A stretch of DNA of 64,000 nt from JABFRG01 sp046351415 (GCA_046351415.1 JAXLYO010000001.1:248001-312000), one strand, 5' to 3'; counted from the stretch's first letter, positions 50,587 to 60,249 are shown. The notes: generated by a model from the letters alone, not told the origin. Made by a program: numbers and translations.

Positions 50587-53307
50587 ATGAGCGAGGCAGG
50601 CTTTTCCGCAGAGACCGTGACGCCGATGACGCTGGAGCTACCGCGGCTCGTGAGCCGCCGCCTTCTCCTCAAGTTGCTCGCGCGCGGGGGCATGGGCGAC
50701 GTGTACCTCGCCGCCACGACCGGCCTCGACGGCGCGGAGCGTCCGTGTGTGGTGAAGACCATTCGTCGCGACCACCTTCACGACGGTTCCTTCCTCGCGC
50801 GCTTCCTCGACGAGGCCCGGGTCCAAGCGCAATTGAATCACCCCGCCGTCGCTCAGGTCCTCGAAGCAGGAACGGACGACAGCGGTGAACCCTTCACGGT
50901 CGTCGAATACGTCGAAGGTAAGTCTCTTGCCGAAGTGCGGCAGAAGACGCAGCAGCTCGGTCAGAAGATCGGCTGGGCCGAGGCCGTTGCCATCACGATC
51001 GAAATCGCCCAGGCACTCGCGCATGTTCATGAGCGAGCGAGCGCCGATGGAACGCCCCTCGGCATCGTGCATCGCGACCTCTCGCCACAGAACGTGATGG
51101 TTGGTTTTGGCGGTGAAATCAAACTCATCGACTTCGGCACTGCGCGCGGGCAAAACCGTCGATGCCACACGGTTGCGGGCGTCGTCTTCGCCAAGCCGGG
51201 CTACGTTGCACCCGAGATTGCACGTCACGAAGTCGGTGACGGTCGCATCGACGTGTATGCGCTCGGCGTCATTCTTTGGGAGCTCTGCAAGAACCAACGT
51301 CTCTTGACAGGTGATGCACAGAAGCACCTCGAAGACGCAGCGCGCGGTCGGGTCCAAATTCCGAAAATCGCCTCGTCCATCGGCGCGCCGATGGAGCTCG
51401 ACGACGTCATTGCTCGCATGACGGCCAACAAGCCCGAGGAGCGCTACGTCAGTGCACGAAGCGCAGCGCACGAGCTGGCGCGTCTCGTGTCGAAAGCACC
51501 TTCGACCAAAGGGGGTGAACGAAGTGTACGCGTACGCATCGCGAACTTCATGTCTGGTCTCTATGCAGGCGAGCCCTCGAAGAGCCGCCAAGAGTTCGCA
51601 CGCCTTCTCGCAGAAGCCAAAGCGACTCTTCCCGAGTCGAATACACCGCCCGCGAGCGGCGTCGTGGAAAGCGCAGCCAAGCAGTGCGCAGACCCCAACG
51701 TGCTGGCTGGCACTCCCTACCGTCTGGTTCGCAAGATTGGCGAGGGCGCGAGTGGCGCCGTTTACGAGGCGGAGCACGTCGAACTCGATCGCAAGGTCGC
51801 TCTCAAGGTGCTCGAAGTCGCGCACTCCGCTTCGAGCGACGCCGTCGAGCGGTTCCGCCAAGAAGCTCGGACCATCGCGCGCCTCCGTCACCCGAACGTC
51901 GCCTACCTTCACGACTTCGGCCGCTCGATGGATGGCCGCGTGTTTCTCGCGATGGAGCTCCTCGATGGAGAGACGCTCGCGAAGCGCATGGAGCGACGCT
52001 CCGTCGCTCTCGACCCGATTTCCCCCGCAGAAGCCGTTCAACTCGGAATCTCGGTGACGCGCGCCCTCCAAGCTGCGCACGAGGCTGGCATCGTCCACCG
52101 CGACCTCAAGCCGGAGAATCTCTTTCTCGCGGAAGGGTACGGAAAGGGCAACGGAACACCGAGCGAGACCACGAGCGAGGAAGAGGCCGCGAAGACGGAG
52201 CGCCACGAGACCCTGAAGCTCCTCGATTTCGGCGTCGCTCTTGCAAAGAGCGAGACGGCTGGTGAAGAGAAGAAGCAGCGTGGCTTCGCCGTGTTTGGCA
52301 CACCCGAGTACATGGCACCGGAGCAAGTCGCCGGAGAGCCCGTCGATGCGCGATGCGACCTCTACGCCCTTGGGTGCGTGCTCTACGAACTCACGACCGG
52401 TCACCGTCCCTTTAGTGGCGGGTCGGCCGTCGAAATCATGGGCAAGCACGTTCGTGATGTCCCCACCGTTCCGAGCAAACGCGCCGTCGACCGCCGTATT
52501 CCTGCCGAGCTCGATGTCATCATCATGAAGCTCCTGGAGAAGAAGCCAGAAGATCGCTACGAAACGGCCGCAGAAGTGCGCGAAGCCCTCGAGCGCGTCC
52601 TTCCCGCGGCTTCCCGCAAGCCGGGCAAGGCGAAGAAGCAGGTCGCGCTTCTCGCGGGCTTTGCCGCCATTGCACTCACGACCCTCTTCCTTTCGCGGCG
52701 CCACGACGCGTCGCCTGCCGCGACGGCTGCTGTCGCGGCGCCACAAAGCGCGACAAGTGCGGCGCCTGCGGAAGTGGAAGAACCCATGTCCTCGGTCGCC
52801 GCTGCATCGCCTCTTACGGTCGCTCCGGCGCCGGTGCCTGCGCTTCCCGTCGCCTCGGCTGCCGCCCCGGTCGACGCAGCGCCGACACCTTCGGTTGCCG
52901 CGAACTCCGGTGTCACGGTTGCAGAGTCGCCGACCAAGACGCTGTCTCTCGAAGCAGCGCGCGAGATGGCTCGCGCGAAGCCGCGTGACCCCAAGGCGCT
53001 CCGTGCATGGACGCGAGCCGCTCTACGCAGCAAGGAGTACGGGGAGGCGAAGGAAGCCGCCGAGCTCTGGCTCGCCCGAGACGGATCTGCCGAGCCCCGT
53101 ATCGTTCTCGCGAACGTACTCGAGCGCGGTGGCAAACGGGCGGAAGCGAAGGCGCTTCTCGAGCTCTACGTCAAGAAGCACCCGCAGTCCTCCGAAGCCA
53201 AGCGAGCCCTTGCGCGGCTCGGTGGTGGCGCCGGAGAGCAGCCGTCGCAACAGCCCCGAGCAGAAAAGGCGCCGGACCTCGTGCAGGTCGTTGCGAAGCA
53301 TCATTGA
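50587..53307 (+). CDS. Double Ser/Thr kinase with membrane segment and TPR-like C-terminus
   Basis: 906 residues from the ATG at 50587. It has two complete kinase domains. The first (about 25-290) has LARGGMGDVYLA, VVKTI, HRDLSPQN (161) and LIDFGTARG; the second (about 377-680) has KIGEGASGAVYEAEH, VALKVLE, HRDLKPEN (503), LLDFGVALAK and MAPEQV. All catalytic residues are present in both. One membrane segment (VALLAGFAAIALTTLFL, about 686-703) leads to an Ala/Pro-rich stretch and a C-terminal TPR-like region (EYGEAKEAAELWLARD, EAKALLELYVKKHP) that would be outside the cytoplasm. Longer upstream frames do not look coding. Targets unknown. Confidence 0.92.
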   Translation: MSEAGFSAETVTPMTLELPRLVSRRLLLKLLARGGMGDVYLAATTGLDGAERPCVVKTIRRDHLHDGSFLARFLDEARVQAQLNHPAVAQVLEAGTDDSGEPFTVVEYVEGKSLAEVRQKTQQLGQKIGWAEAVAITIEIAQALAHVHERASADGTPLGIVHRDLSPQNVMVGFGGEIKLIDFGTARGQNRRCHTVAGVVFAKPGYVAPEIARHEVGDGRIDVYALGVILWELCKNQRLLTGDAQKHLEDAARGRVQIPKIASSIGAPMELDDVIARMTANKPEERYVSARSAAHELARLVSKAPSTKGGERSVRVRIANFMSGLYAGEPSKSRQEFARLLAEAKATLPESNTPPASGVVESAAKQCADPNVLAGTPYRLVRKIGEGASGAVYEAEHVELDRKVALKVLEVAHSASSDAVERFRQEARTIARLRHPNVAYLHDFGRSMDGRVFLAMELLDGETLAKRMERRSVALDPISPAEAVQLGISVTRALQAAHEAGIVHRDLKPENLFLAEGYGKGNGTPSETTSEEEAAKTERHETLKLLDFGVALAKSETAGEEKKQRGFAVFGTPEYMAPEQVAGEPVDARCDLYALGCVLYELTTGHRPFSGGSAVEIMGKHVRDVPTVPSKRAVDRRIPAELDVIIMKLLEKKPEDRYETAAEVREALERVLPAASRKPGKAKKQVALLAGFAAIALTTLFLSRRHDASPAATAAVAAPQSATSAAPAEVEEPMSSVAAASPLTVAPAPVPALPVASAAAPVDAAPTPSVAANSGVTVAESPTKTLSLEAAREMARAKPRDPKALRAWTRAALRSKEYGEAKEAAELWLARDGSAEPRIVLANVLERGGKRAEAKALLELYVKKHPQSSEAKRALARLGGGAGEQPSQQPRAEKAPDLVQVVAKHH

Positions 53308-53361
53308 ACCAAAGCGCAACGGCCGTGACGTATCGCGGCCTTCCATGTATGGTGGCCTCGC

Positions 53362-54792
53362 TTGGCATCTGCTAGCCCCATCAAACAATCCCTCGACCTG
53401 CATGCGCTCGAGAGGAGTCCGCACTGGGCAGTTCTGAAGCTCGCGGCCCCCACCGTGTTCGCGATGCTCCTCCAGAGCGCCGTCAACGAGATCGACGTCG
53501 TCTTCTTCAAAGAGCTCGCGGGCTGTGATGCCACGACGGCGCAGGCGGCGCTCTCCCCCTCGCTCATCATGGTGTGGCTCTTCGGCGGGTCTCTTTCGGC
53601 CATCAGCGTCGGAACGCAGGCACTCACGGGCCGTCGCGATGCGGAACGCAATCATGAGGCCGCTGGTGCAGTTTTGGCCAATGCTGCGTGGTTCTGTCTC
53701 GTAGCGGGCCTGGGCATGATGCTGCTCGGCTCGATCACGATTCGGCCGCTTCTCAGCTCGATGATCAAGGTCCCGGCCGTTCTCGAAGTGGCCGAGTCGT
53801 ACTCTCGCTGGCGCCTCTTCGGCATCATTTCGATGGCGATGACGATCGGCGTGAAAGCGTTTCTCGACGGCATCGGCAAGACGTACGTTCACTTCATCGC
53901 CTCGCTCATCATGAACGTGTTCAACGTTCTGTTTTGCTATATGTTCATCTTCGGGAAGTTCGGGGCACCGCGCATGGGCGCGCCCGGGGCCGGCCTCGGA
54001 GCGTTCGCATCGACGTGGATCGGGCTTTTCATCGTCCTCTACTTCGCGTTCCGAGAGCAGAAGATCTACCGCCCGTTTCGCTGGTCGAACATCAACCGCA
54101 CGCTCACGTGGACCTTGGTCAAACTCAGCTTGCCTGCGGCCATGGCGACCATCGTGATGATGGGCGGTTTCGGCGTATTCGTCGGGTTTGCGGGGAAGCT
54201 GGATGCAGGCGCCCACCTCGGCTCCACCGAGTGCGGCGTCTCCGGACAGGCGATCAACGGCGCCGCGACGACCAACATCATCGCTCTCATGAAGCTCACC
54301 TTCACGGCATGCTTGGCCTTCGGTACGGCGACCGCGACCCTCGTCAGTCAGTCCTTGGGCGACAAATCTCCCAACCGCGCGTCCAAGTTCGGCTGGGCCT
54401 CTGTCCGAGTCGGGCTCGTTCTCTTCGGGCTCGTGGGGCTGTGTGAGGGCGTCCTCTTCCCGAAACAGATCATTGCGTTCATCACCGACTCACCCGAAGT
54501 GCAGGTGGCGATGCTTGCGCCCCTGCGCATGATGGGGGTCGTCACGCCCATCATCGCTGTAGCCATGATTCTGAGCGAAGCGCTGTTCGGCGCAGGCAAC
54601 ACCGTCTTCGTGGCAGTGGCTCAGTTCGTGCTGGTGTTCCTGGTGCTCATTCCGCTCGCGTGGCTTTTGTCGCTCAAGTTCGGGTACGGGCTTCTCGGGA
54701 TGTGGATCGCGGCGGCCATCTACGGTATCGGCGCCGCCGCCACCATGACCTACCAGTTCGCCAGAGGCCGCTGGAAGACCATTGCGCTGTAA
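53362..54792 (+). CDS. MATE-family efflux transporter
   Basis: 476 residues, 12 membrane segments in two halves, typical MATE length. N-terminal LKLAAPTVFAMLLQSAVNEIDVVFF and FGTATATLVSQSLGDKSPNRA are family blocks. Exports drugs or other compounds by Na+ or H+ antiport; the substrate is not predictable. The frame starts at a TTG (53362); no upstream ATG or GTG is in frame, and the next Met is about 35 residues inside the first membrane segment. GGTGG lies eight bases before the TTG. Confidence 0.9.
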   Translation: MASASPIKQSLDLHALERSPHWAVLKLAAPTVFAMLLQSAVNEIDVVFFKELAGCDATTAQAALSPSLIMVWLFGGSLSAISVGTQALTGRRDAERNHEAAGAVLANAAWFCLVAGLGMMLLGSITIRPLLSSMIKVPAVLEVAESYSRWRLFGIISMAMTIGVKAFLDGIGKTYVHFIASLIMNVFNVLFCYMFIFGKFGAPRMGAPGAGLGAFASTWIGLFIVLYFAFREQKIYRPFRWSNINRTLTWTLVKLSLPAAMATIVMMGGFGVFVGFAGKLDAGAHLGSTECGVSGQAINGAATTNIIALMKLTFTACLAFGTATATLVSQSLGDKSPNRASKFGWASVRVGLVLFGLVGLCEGVLFPKQIIAFITDSPEVQVAMLAPLRMMGVVTPIIAVAMILSEALFGAGNTVFVAVAQFVLVFLVLIPLAWLLSLKFGYGLLGMWIAAAIYGIGAAATMTYQFARGRWKTIAL

Positions 54793-54830
54793 CGCTGCGC
54801 TAGGCTTTCCATCTTCTCCAAGGCCGAAGG

Positions 54831-55020
54831 GCGCTGCGCTAGGCTTCTTTCTTCTCGGGCCGAAGGGGCCATAGCTCGTCGCAACGCGTAGGTTCACTTC
54901 GGGGCCGCAGTCGCTGGCCCCGCTCCCCGCTGCCTCGATCCGAAGGGGCCAAAGCTCGTCGCAACGGGTAGGTTCACTTCGGGGCCGCAGTCGCTGGCCC
55001 CGCTCCCCGCTTCGGCGCTC
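54831..55020 (+). repeat. Left arm of a large inverted repeat, tandem 80-base units
   Basis: The arm holds two direct copies, 80 bases apart, of a 72-base unit that starts CCGAAGGGGCC (54860 and 54940) and ends in CGCTCCCCGCT. A partial third copy of the leading part stands at 54793-54830. The whole arm recurs in reverse orientation at 55585-55804. The units are GC-rich with internal small palindromes (CGAAGGGGCC and GGCCCC blocks). No coding signal. It follows the MATE gene by 38 bases. Confidence 0.85.
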
Positions 55021-55584
55021 GCGTGGGTTCGCGGCGGCAGAGTTCTCGCGAAAGTGCGGGGGTTACCCCGTCCGAGATTCCCTCACGAGCGCTTCGCTCC
55101 GCATTTGCGTTTGATGATGGTCGGCGTTTGGATTTGAGACGACGCCCTGGCGCGGTCACTCGGAGAGGCACCCCCGTACACTTTCGCTTGGGGTGCGCGA
55201 GATTCGAGTCGCCGTTGAGAAGTACGGCGTCGAGCGGCGGGAGGCGAAAACTTCGAGACAATCCGAGACAAAACTTAACGGAGAATCGCGGCAGCTCTTC
55301 GCAGAGCGGAGGCGCGGGGGCGCGGTCTTCGATATCCACTCTCGCATCGTTCTCCCGTCGGCCGCACGTTCGGAGCCACGCAGAGCGGCGGTTATCGTCC
55401 AGTCGTCAGAGTGACCAGGACAGGAACGCGAAGCGCCGCCGCGCGAGCGCGAAAGAACATGCGGCGTAGCGAATCGCAGGTGAGCGCGGGCATCTACGTT
55501 TCCCGGCGACGCGAGAATGACTGCGAGGAGGAGAGCGAAGCCGTGACCCCCGCGCCGCAGCGTTCTTCCCCCGAGCTGCACCAC
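55021..55584. other. Spacer of the inverted-repeat element, no gene recognised
   Basis: About 565 bases between the two arms. Frames of 120-150 codons exist on both strands, but all are Arg/Ser-rich, lack ribosome-binding sites and overlap one another, so I call none of them. Local stretches such as GAGCGCTTCGCTC and AAACTTCGAGACAATCCGAGACA are more AT-rich than the arms. It could be the remains of an inserted element. Confidence 0.5.
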
Positions 55585-55804
55585 GAGCGCCGAAGCGGGG
55601 AGCGGGGCCAGCGACTGCGGCCCCGAAGTGAACCTGCGTGTAGCGCCGAGCTTTGGCCCCTTCGGCTCGAGGCAGCGGGGAGCGGGGCCAGCGAACGCAA
55701 GCGCCGAACGGCGCTGCGGCTAGGGTGCGGCCCCGAAGTGAACCTACGCGTAGCGCCGAGCTATGGCCCCTTCGGCCCGAGAAGAAAGAAGCCCAGCGCA
55801 GCGC
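55585..55804 (-). repeat. Right arm of the large inverted repeat
   Basis: Reverse complement of the left arm with a few base changes and an extra block of about 30 bases (around 55691-55720) that contains GCGCCG/CGGCGC and can itself form a hairpin. The outer end (GCGC at 55804) coincides with the TAG stop of the vWA lipoprotein gene. Confidence 0.85.
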
Positions 55805-57126
55805 TATCGCGGGACGAACGCCCCGCAGGGGAACCGAATGCTGAGCGCAGGCGTATCGGTGCTGAGCACGGAGGTACACGCAGAGCCTTGGAGCTCAAGC
55901 TCACCCGCGGCGTTCAAGATCCAGCCATTGGGGTCTTTGTAGGTGAGCTTGTTGCCGTCGAGGGTGACTTCGCCATCGGCTTCCGTGCCCGGTGAGACCG
56001 TGCCGTTCAGCTTGAAGGTGCACGTGCGGCCGCTGAGGAGAATGGACTGAAACGCCTGCTGCAGTGCGGCCACGTTGTTCGGGCGGTAGATGGGGGCGTT
56101 TCCGTTGACGGGGTCGAGACCGATGCCGGCATTGGCGACGTATTGTTGGTGCTGCTCGTTGATGTCGGAGCCCACCGCGACGACGAAAGTCTTGATCTTG
56201 TTCTTGAAGGCCGCTTGGGCCGCCGTCACGACTTTGGCCTGGGCCGCTGCGGTACCGGTCGCCGCGAGGTCCGAGCAAAGCGCGGGCTCGCCATCCGTGG
56301 CGAGAATGATCAGTTTCGGCCCTGCGGTGACCAGGGAGGCGAGGCCCTTCTGGTCGACGATGGTCCCAGCGTCGTCGATGCCGGCCACGGCAAGCAGTGC
56401 TTCACCGGTTGGTGTGTCGTCGACCACGACCGCCGGGCGATAGACTGCATCGATGGCAGCTGCGTTGTTGAACGAGGCCGTGACACCAGCGAACGCGACG
56501 TCGTTGAAGCGCGGGCACGCACCCGCAGGCGGGCTCGTGCCGTTGGGGTTTTGCCTACGTGCAGAATACATCTGAAGGCCAAACGCCACGTCGCCTTCGA
56601 ATTGCTTCACGAGGCCGCCGGGCGTTCCATTCGGACCGATGAGAGCATCCTTGAGTACCTGCCAGCGGCTATCGAGATAGTTTGGCGGCGTTGCAGGAAC
56701 GTAGCCCGTTGCAGGGAACTTCGCGTACTTCATGCTCGACGACTGGTCGATGAGCAGAATGGCGGTGGGCTTCAGCTTCTCGAATTTGACGTCGACGGAG
56801 ACGCAGGCGTCGAGATTCGAAAATCCCGAATCGCCTACGGCCGCATCACCCGTCAGGCCTACGGCCGGTTCGCACTTGCCGCGAGAGTTGCATCGATTGC
56901 TGGCGCACTGCGAATTCTCCGTGCAATCAGCCGTGCAGACCTTCGCAGTGCCACAGTAGAAGCCGGCTGTGCAGTCTTGGTCACGCGTGCAGGCGCGGTT
57001 GCAGTTGGCTTTGTTCGCCGCACCGCAGAGGGAAGGGTCGAACTGGCTATCGGGGAGGTCCGAGCCGCAGTGAAAGAGTCCGAAGCCGACAGCAGTAAGA
57101 CAAGCGATCGCAAGCGCACGTTTCAT
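55804..57126 (-). CDS. von Willebrand factor A-domain lipoprotein with Cys-rich N-terminus
   Basis: 440 residues. Signal peptide with lipobox GLFHC (Cys about 20). Residues about 34-90 are a Cys-rich repeat region (CNRACTRDQDC, FYCGTAKVCTADC, QCASNRCNSRGKC) of a type common in myxobacterial surface proteins. The vWA domain (about 115-370) has the metal site DQSSSM (DxSxS), TPTGEALL and ATDGEP. Such domains bind proteins through a metal ion. A short strand-rich end finishes IRFPCGAFVPR. Partner unknown; the gene ends at the edge of the repeat element. Confidence 0.85.
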   Translation of the reverse strand: MKRALAIACLTAVGFGLFHCGSDLPDSQFDPSLCGAANKANCNRACTRDQDCTAGFYCGTAKVCTADCTENSQCASNRCNSRGKCEPAVGLTGDAAVGDSGFSNLDACVSVDVKFEKLKPTAILLIDQSSSMKYAKFPATGYVPATPPNYLDSRWQVLKDALIGPNGTPGGLVKQFEGDVAFGLQMYSARRQNPNGTSPPAGACPRFNDVAFAGVTASFNNAAAIDAVYRPAVVVDDTPTGEALLAVAGIDDAGTIVDQKGLASLVTAGPKLIILATDGEPALCSDLAATGTAAAQAKVVTAAQAAFKNKIKTFVVAVGSDINEQHQQYVANAGIGLDPVNGNAPIYRPNNVAALQQAFQSILLSGRTCTFKLNGTVSPGTEADGEVTLDGNKLTYKDPNGWILNAAGELELQGSACTSVLSTDTPALSIRFPCGAFVPR

Positions 57127-57220
57127 CTAGCGACAGTTTCGCTGCAAACCCCGCTCGTGTCGAGAAGGTGCGATGCGTTCGCTGTGGCGATGTGTGCCTA
57201 CGGTGCGGATGTAGGGAAGG

Positions 57221-59029
57221 CTATTGCCCGAGCATTTCCTTGAGCAGCTCGTCGTCCGTCTTGACCTTGTTGTCGGCCTTCTTGCCGCCGTCCGCTAGAG
57301 CTCCAGCGTCCGCCGAACCCGCGTCTTTGCCAGCGCCCATCATTTGCGCGAGCAAATCGTCATCGCCTTCGGGTGCTGCACTTCCGGTCGGCTTCGCGCC
57401 GCCGTCGCCGCCCACCATCATCTTCAGAAGCTCATCCTCTTCCCCGGCATCCGCACTCGGCGCGCCAGCGTCGACTTCGACCTTCTCGGGCTCCGGCGTC
57501 TTCCCGCCGGGGAAGCGCTTCTGGTCTTCCGGCGTGCAGGGAAGGGGGTTCAGGCGGTCTTCCTGGATGCACTCGAGCAGCCAAGCCTCGCGCGGAGCTT
57601 CCTTACGGCTCTCCGCTTCGGCCCTCGCCTTGGCGATGCGCCCACGCACCATGATGTCGCTGATGCCCGGTACGTACGTGATGAGCATCAGCGCCCCCGC
57701 CAAGATGGCGAGGAACGGCAAAATGGGCTTGTACAAGCTCGTCGCGGGCCGATTGAAGCGGAAGCTCGCGATGAACAAGTTCAGCCCGAGCGGGGGCATG
57801 CAGTAGGCGAGCTCGAGGTTGAGCAAGAAGATCATGCCGAGATGGAACGGGCCCAGGTGGAACCGCGCCGCGAATGGCAAAAGGAGGGGCACGGCGACGA
57901 AGATCGCGCTGAAGCCTTCCATGAGCATGCCCAAGAAGAGCAAGAACACGTTCATGACGAGCAAGAACTGCCAGCGCTGATCGAGGCCGAGCGCGACCAT
58001 CTTCTCGAGCACCTTGTTCGGGATCTGCTGATCGATGACGTAGTTCACGAGGGCGTTCGCCATCATCAGGATGAGGATGACGGCACCGGCCATGGTCATC
58101 GCGCTCTTCGCGATCTTCGGGAGGTCTTTGCGGAACGAGATGTCCTTGTAGACGAAGACCTCGATGATGATCGTGTAGAACGCAACGATACCAGCGCACT
58201 CGTCGATGTTCAGACCGAGCTTGGCGATGCCGAGTGCGACAATCACCGGAATGAAGGCTTCCCACTTGATCTCCCAAAGGGCCGCACCGACCTCCTTGGG
58301 GTTGAAAGGCATCGTCGGGACCTTGTCGCGGATGCCGATGTACATCGAGTAGGCCGCGAAGAAGACGAGGATGAGGAGGCCCGGGGCGAGGACCGCGACC
58401 GATGCTGCGCCCGTGTCCACACCTGCGACGAGCGCGTAGACGAGGAGGGGAACCGCGAAGGGCAAGAGCAAGCCGAGCGATCCGCCTGACGTGAGGAGGC
58501 CGAGCGAGAAGCTCTCTGGGTAACCCTGCTTGCGGAGGGCCGGCAAGAGCAAGCCACCGATCGCGATGATGGTGACGCCGCTGCCACCCGTGAGGAGGGT
58601 AAATACGGCGCTGGCGACGACGCACACGATCGCGAGACCGCCCGGCACCCAGCCGAGTACGGCCGCAGAGACGCGCACGATGCGCTCCGCCGTCTTGGCG
58701 CGCGCGAGCGCGTAGCCGACGAAGGTGAAGAGTGGAATCGTGACGAGAATGGGCGAGCCCGCGAACTTTTCGTCGAGGACATTCGGCGCGATGAAGCGGA
58801 AGTGATGGTAGCGATCGTCGGGGTGGACGAGCCAAGCGATTTCGCTGCCTCCGCCCATGATGGCGAAGAGCGGCGTGCCCATGAGTGCGAGGGCGATGAC
58901 GACCGCAGGAATGAGACCGCCCAAGATGCCGACCAAGAGGACCGCGGCGCCAGCGATCCCGAGCGGGATCTTCGACGGCGCGGGCTTGTCCTCACCAGCC
59001 TTCGGCGCTTTCGAGTCGGCAGCGCTCAT
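57221..59029 (-). CDS. dctM: TRAP transporter large permease (DctM type) with acidic C-terminal tail
   Basis: 602 residues; the first 470 are a normal DctM with about 12 membrane segments (LTGGSGVTIIAIGGLLLPAL, GGSLGLLLPFAVPL, MEGFSAIFVAVPLLLPFA, LELAYCMPPLGLNLFIAS). It moves an organic acid or similar solute with Na+. Beyond the last segment is a tail of about 120 residues, polar and acidic, with two Cys-containing segments (LLECIQEDRLNPLPC) and three copies of the pattern [DE]-D-[DE]-L-L-x-x-M-[ML]: EDELLKMM, DDDLLAQMM and TDDELLKEML at the very end. The tail is not part of the family. It overlaps the small-permease stop by 4 nt. Confidence 0.9.
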   Translation of the reverse strand: MSAADSKAPKAGEDKPAPSKIPLGIAGAAVLLVGILGGLIPAVVIALALMGTPLFAIMGGGSEIAWLVHPDDRYHHFRFIAPNVLDEKFAGSPILVTIPLFTFVGYALARAKTAERIVRVSAAVLGWVPGGLAIVCVVASAVFTLLTGGSGVTIIAIGGLLLPALRKQGYPESFSLGLLTSGGSLGLLLPFAVPLLVYALVAGVDTGAASVAVLAPGLLILVFFAAYSMYIGIRDKVPTMPFNPKEVGAALWEIKWEAFIPVIVALGIAKLGLNIDECAGIVAFYTIIIEVFVYKDISFRKDLPKIAKSAMTMAGAVILILMMANALVNYVIDQQIPNKVLEKMVALGLDQRWQFLLVMNVFLLFLGMLMEGFSAIFVAVPLLLPFAARFHLGPFHLGMIFLLNLELAYCMPPLGLNLFIASFRFNRPATSLYKPILPFLAILAGALMLITYVPGISDIMVRGRIAKARAEAESRKEAPREAWLLECIQEDRLNPLPCTPEDQKRFPGGKTPEPEKVEVDAGAPSADAGEEDELLKMMVGGDGGAKPTGSAAPEGDDDLLAQMMGAGKDAGSADAGALADGGKKADNKVKTDDELLKEMLGQ

Positions 59030-60249
59030 GAGCTCACCTCGCTTTCGGCGGCGGTGGCAGGGGGAGCAGCATCGTGCTTGTCGTCGTCATCGTCGGCGTG
59101 GGCCGCGTCTGGGTCGACGATCACGTGGCCCGTCAGCGCCAAGATCGTTCGAACGAGGAAGCGAAGGGCGATGATGAACAGGCCCATCGGAATGACGAGT
59201 GAGAGGTCACGAACGAGAATACCGCCCGCGTTCTCTGCGCCGCCTGGAATCGTCACGGCCGGAAGTTTCGGCTCAGTGCGGTCCGGTGGCGCGAGCAGCG
59301 TGTCGACCTTTTCTTTCTCGTAGTGGGCTTCCCAGCCGGCGCTCTTTACGCGCTCGTTCCACTCCGCCGGTGAGAGCCACTTGTCGTACTTCGTTCCGCC
59401 GATCACCTTCGGGAGCGTCGAGACGTCGAAGGCGAGCTGCTTTCGGACGAGGAAGAGGTCGTGACCGAAGCCTTCTCGAATCTTCGCGACCTTCGATCCG
59501 CTGCTGGTATCACAGCCGTTCTTGGGGTTCTGCGCGCAGGGGACCGTAGCGTCAGCACGGTACTCGGCAATCGCGAGGTGCTCGATGAAGCCCCAGGAGG
59601 CGGTGAAGCACATCACCGAGGCCGCGAGCCAGCCGATGACCGCGACGGGGATGCGGAAGCTCACCGGGACGAAGCGCATGACGACGTCGATGTTGATGTG
59701 CTTGCCCTTGCCAGTCGCGATCGATGCACCGAGCAAGGACACCCACAGCGTGAAGCGCGTCACGAGGCCACGGATGCCGCCGACGAGCATCAAGACGGAT
59801 GCATTCTGCAACCAGTTGAGCCAGTTCTCGAAGTACGGGCCCCCAGAGTTGCGTGTCACGACGCCGAGGATCGCGCCAACCACGAGTGCAGCCATCGGGG
59901 CTCGCGACTTCAAGGGGTCGCCCTCTCCGCGCTTCCGGACCGCGAAGCCCGCGATCGCCGCAAATAGACCTCCCACGACCGCGGCGCGAATGATGCCGCT
60001 CCGTTCGTCCGTGCCGGCCACCGACAGGCCCTTCAAGAACACCCAGAGGGCAAGGGCGCCGATTTCGGCAAGGATGACACCGAACAAAAGCTTGGATTCG
60101 AAGCGGGTCAGCTTCTCGTCCAACGTTTTCAGCGGGAGAGCCCATGCAGAAGGCGCCTTGGGGGGAAGTGCGCCCTTTTCTTCTTCGGCCATGAGGCCCG
60201 AAAGCGTACCCAGTTTGACCGAAATGGGTGGAGTTTTTTGGAGGGACAC
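59026..60249 (-). CDS. dctQ: TRAP transporter small permease (DctQ type), enlarged
   Basis: 407 residues from a GTG at 60249 with AAGGAGG directly upstream. DctQ proteins usually have 150-200 residues and four membrane segments. Here extra segments stand at the N-terminus (about 50-125), the DctQ-like part follows with GKGKHINIDVVMRFVP (a DctQ-like loop, compare H-x-x-V-D), and a soluble insert of about 110 residues with two Cys (VPCAQNPKNGC) separates the last two segments. An Asp/His-rich end (DDDDDKHDAAP) closes it. Adjacent to dctM with a 4-nt overlap and behind the binding-protein gene, which supports the call. Confidence 0.83.
   Translation of the reverse strand: MSLQKTPPISVKLGTLSGLMAEEEKGALPPKAPSAWALPLKTLDEKLTRFESKLLFGVILAEIGALALWVFLKGLSVAGTDERSGIIRAAVVGGLFAAIAGFAVRKRGEGDPLKSRAPMAALVVGAILGVVTRNSGGPYFENWLNWLQNASVLMLVGGIRGLVTRFTLWVSLLGASIATGKGKHINIDVVMRFVPVSFRIPVAVIGWLAASVMCFTASWGFIEHLAIAEYRADATVPCAQNPKNGCDTSSGSKVAKIREGFGHDLFLVRKQLAFDVSTLPKVIGGTKYDKWLSPAEWNERVKSAGWEAHYEKEKVDTLLAPPDRTEPKLPAVTIPGGAENAGGILVRDLSLVIPMGLFIIALRFLVRTILALTGHVIVDPDAAHADDDDDKHDAAPPATAAESEVSS

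Noticed and set aside
55023..55584. Frames of 120-150 codons inside the inverted-repeat spacer
   Set aside because: Overlapping on both strands, Ser/Arg-rich, no ribosome-binding site and no known motif. No transposase remnant seen.
54793..55804. CRISPR-like array
   Set aside because: The 80-base periodic units are near-identical throughout, without unique spacers, and occur in inverted pairs. No cas genes nearby.
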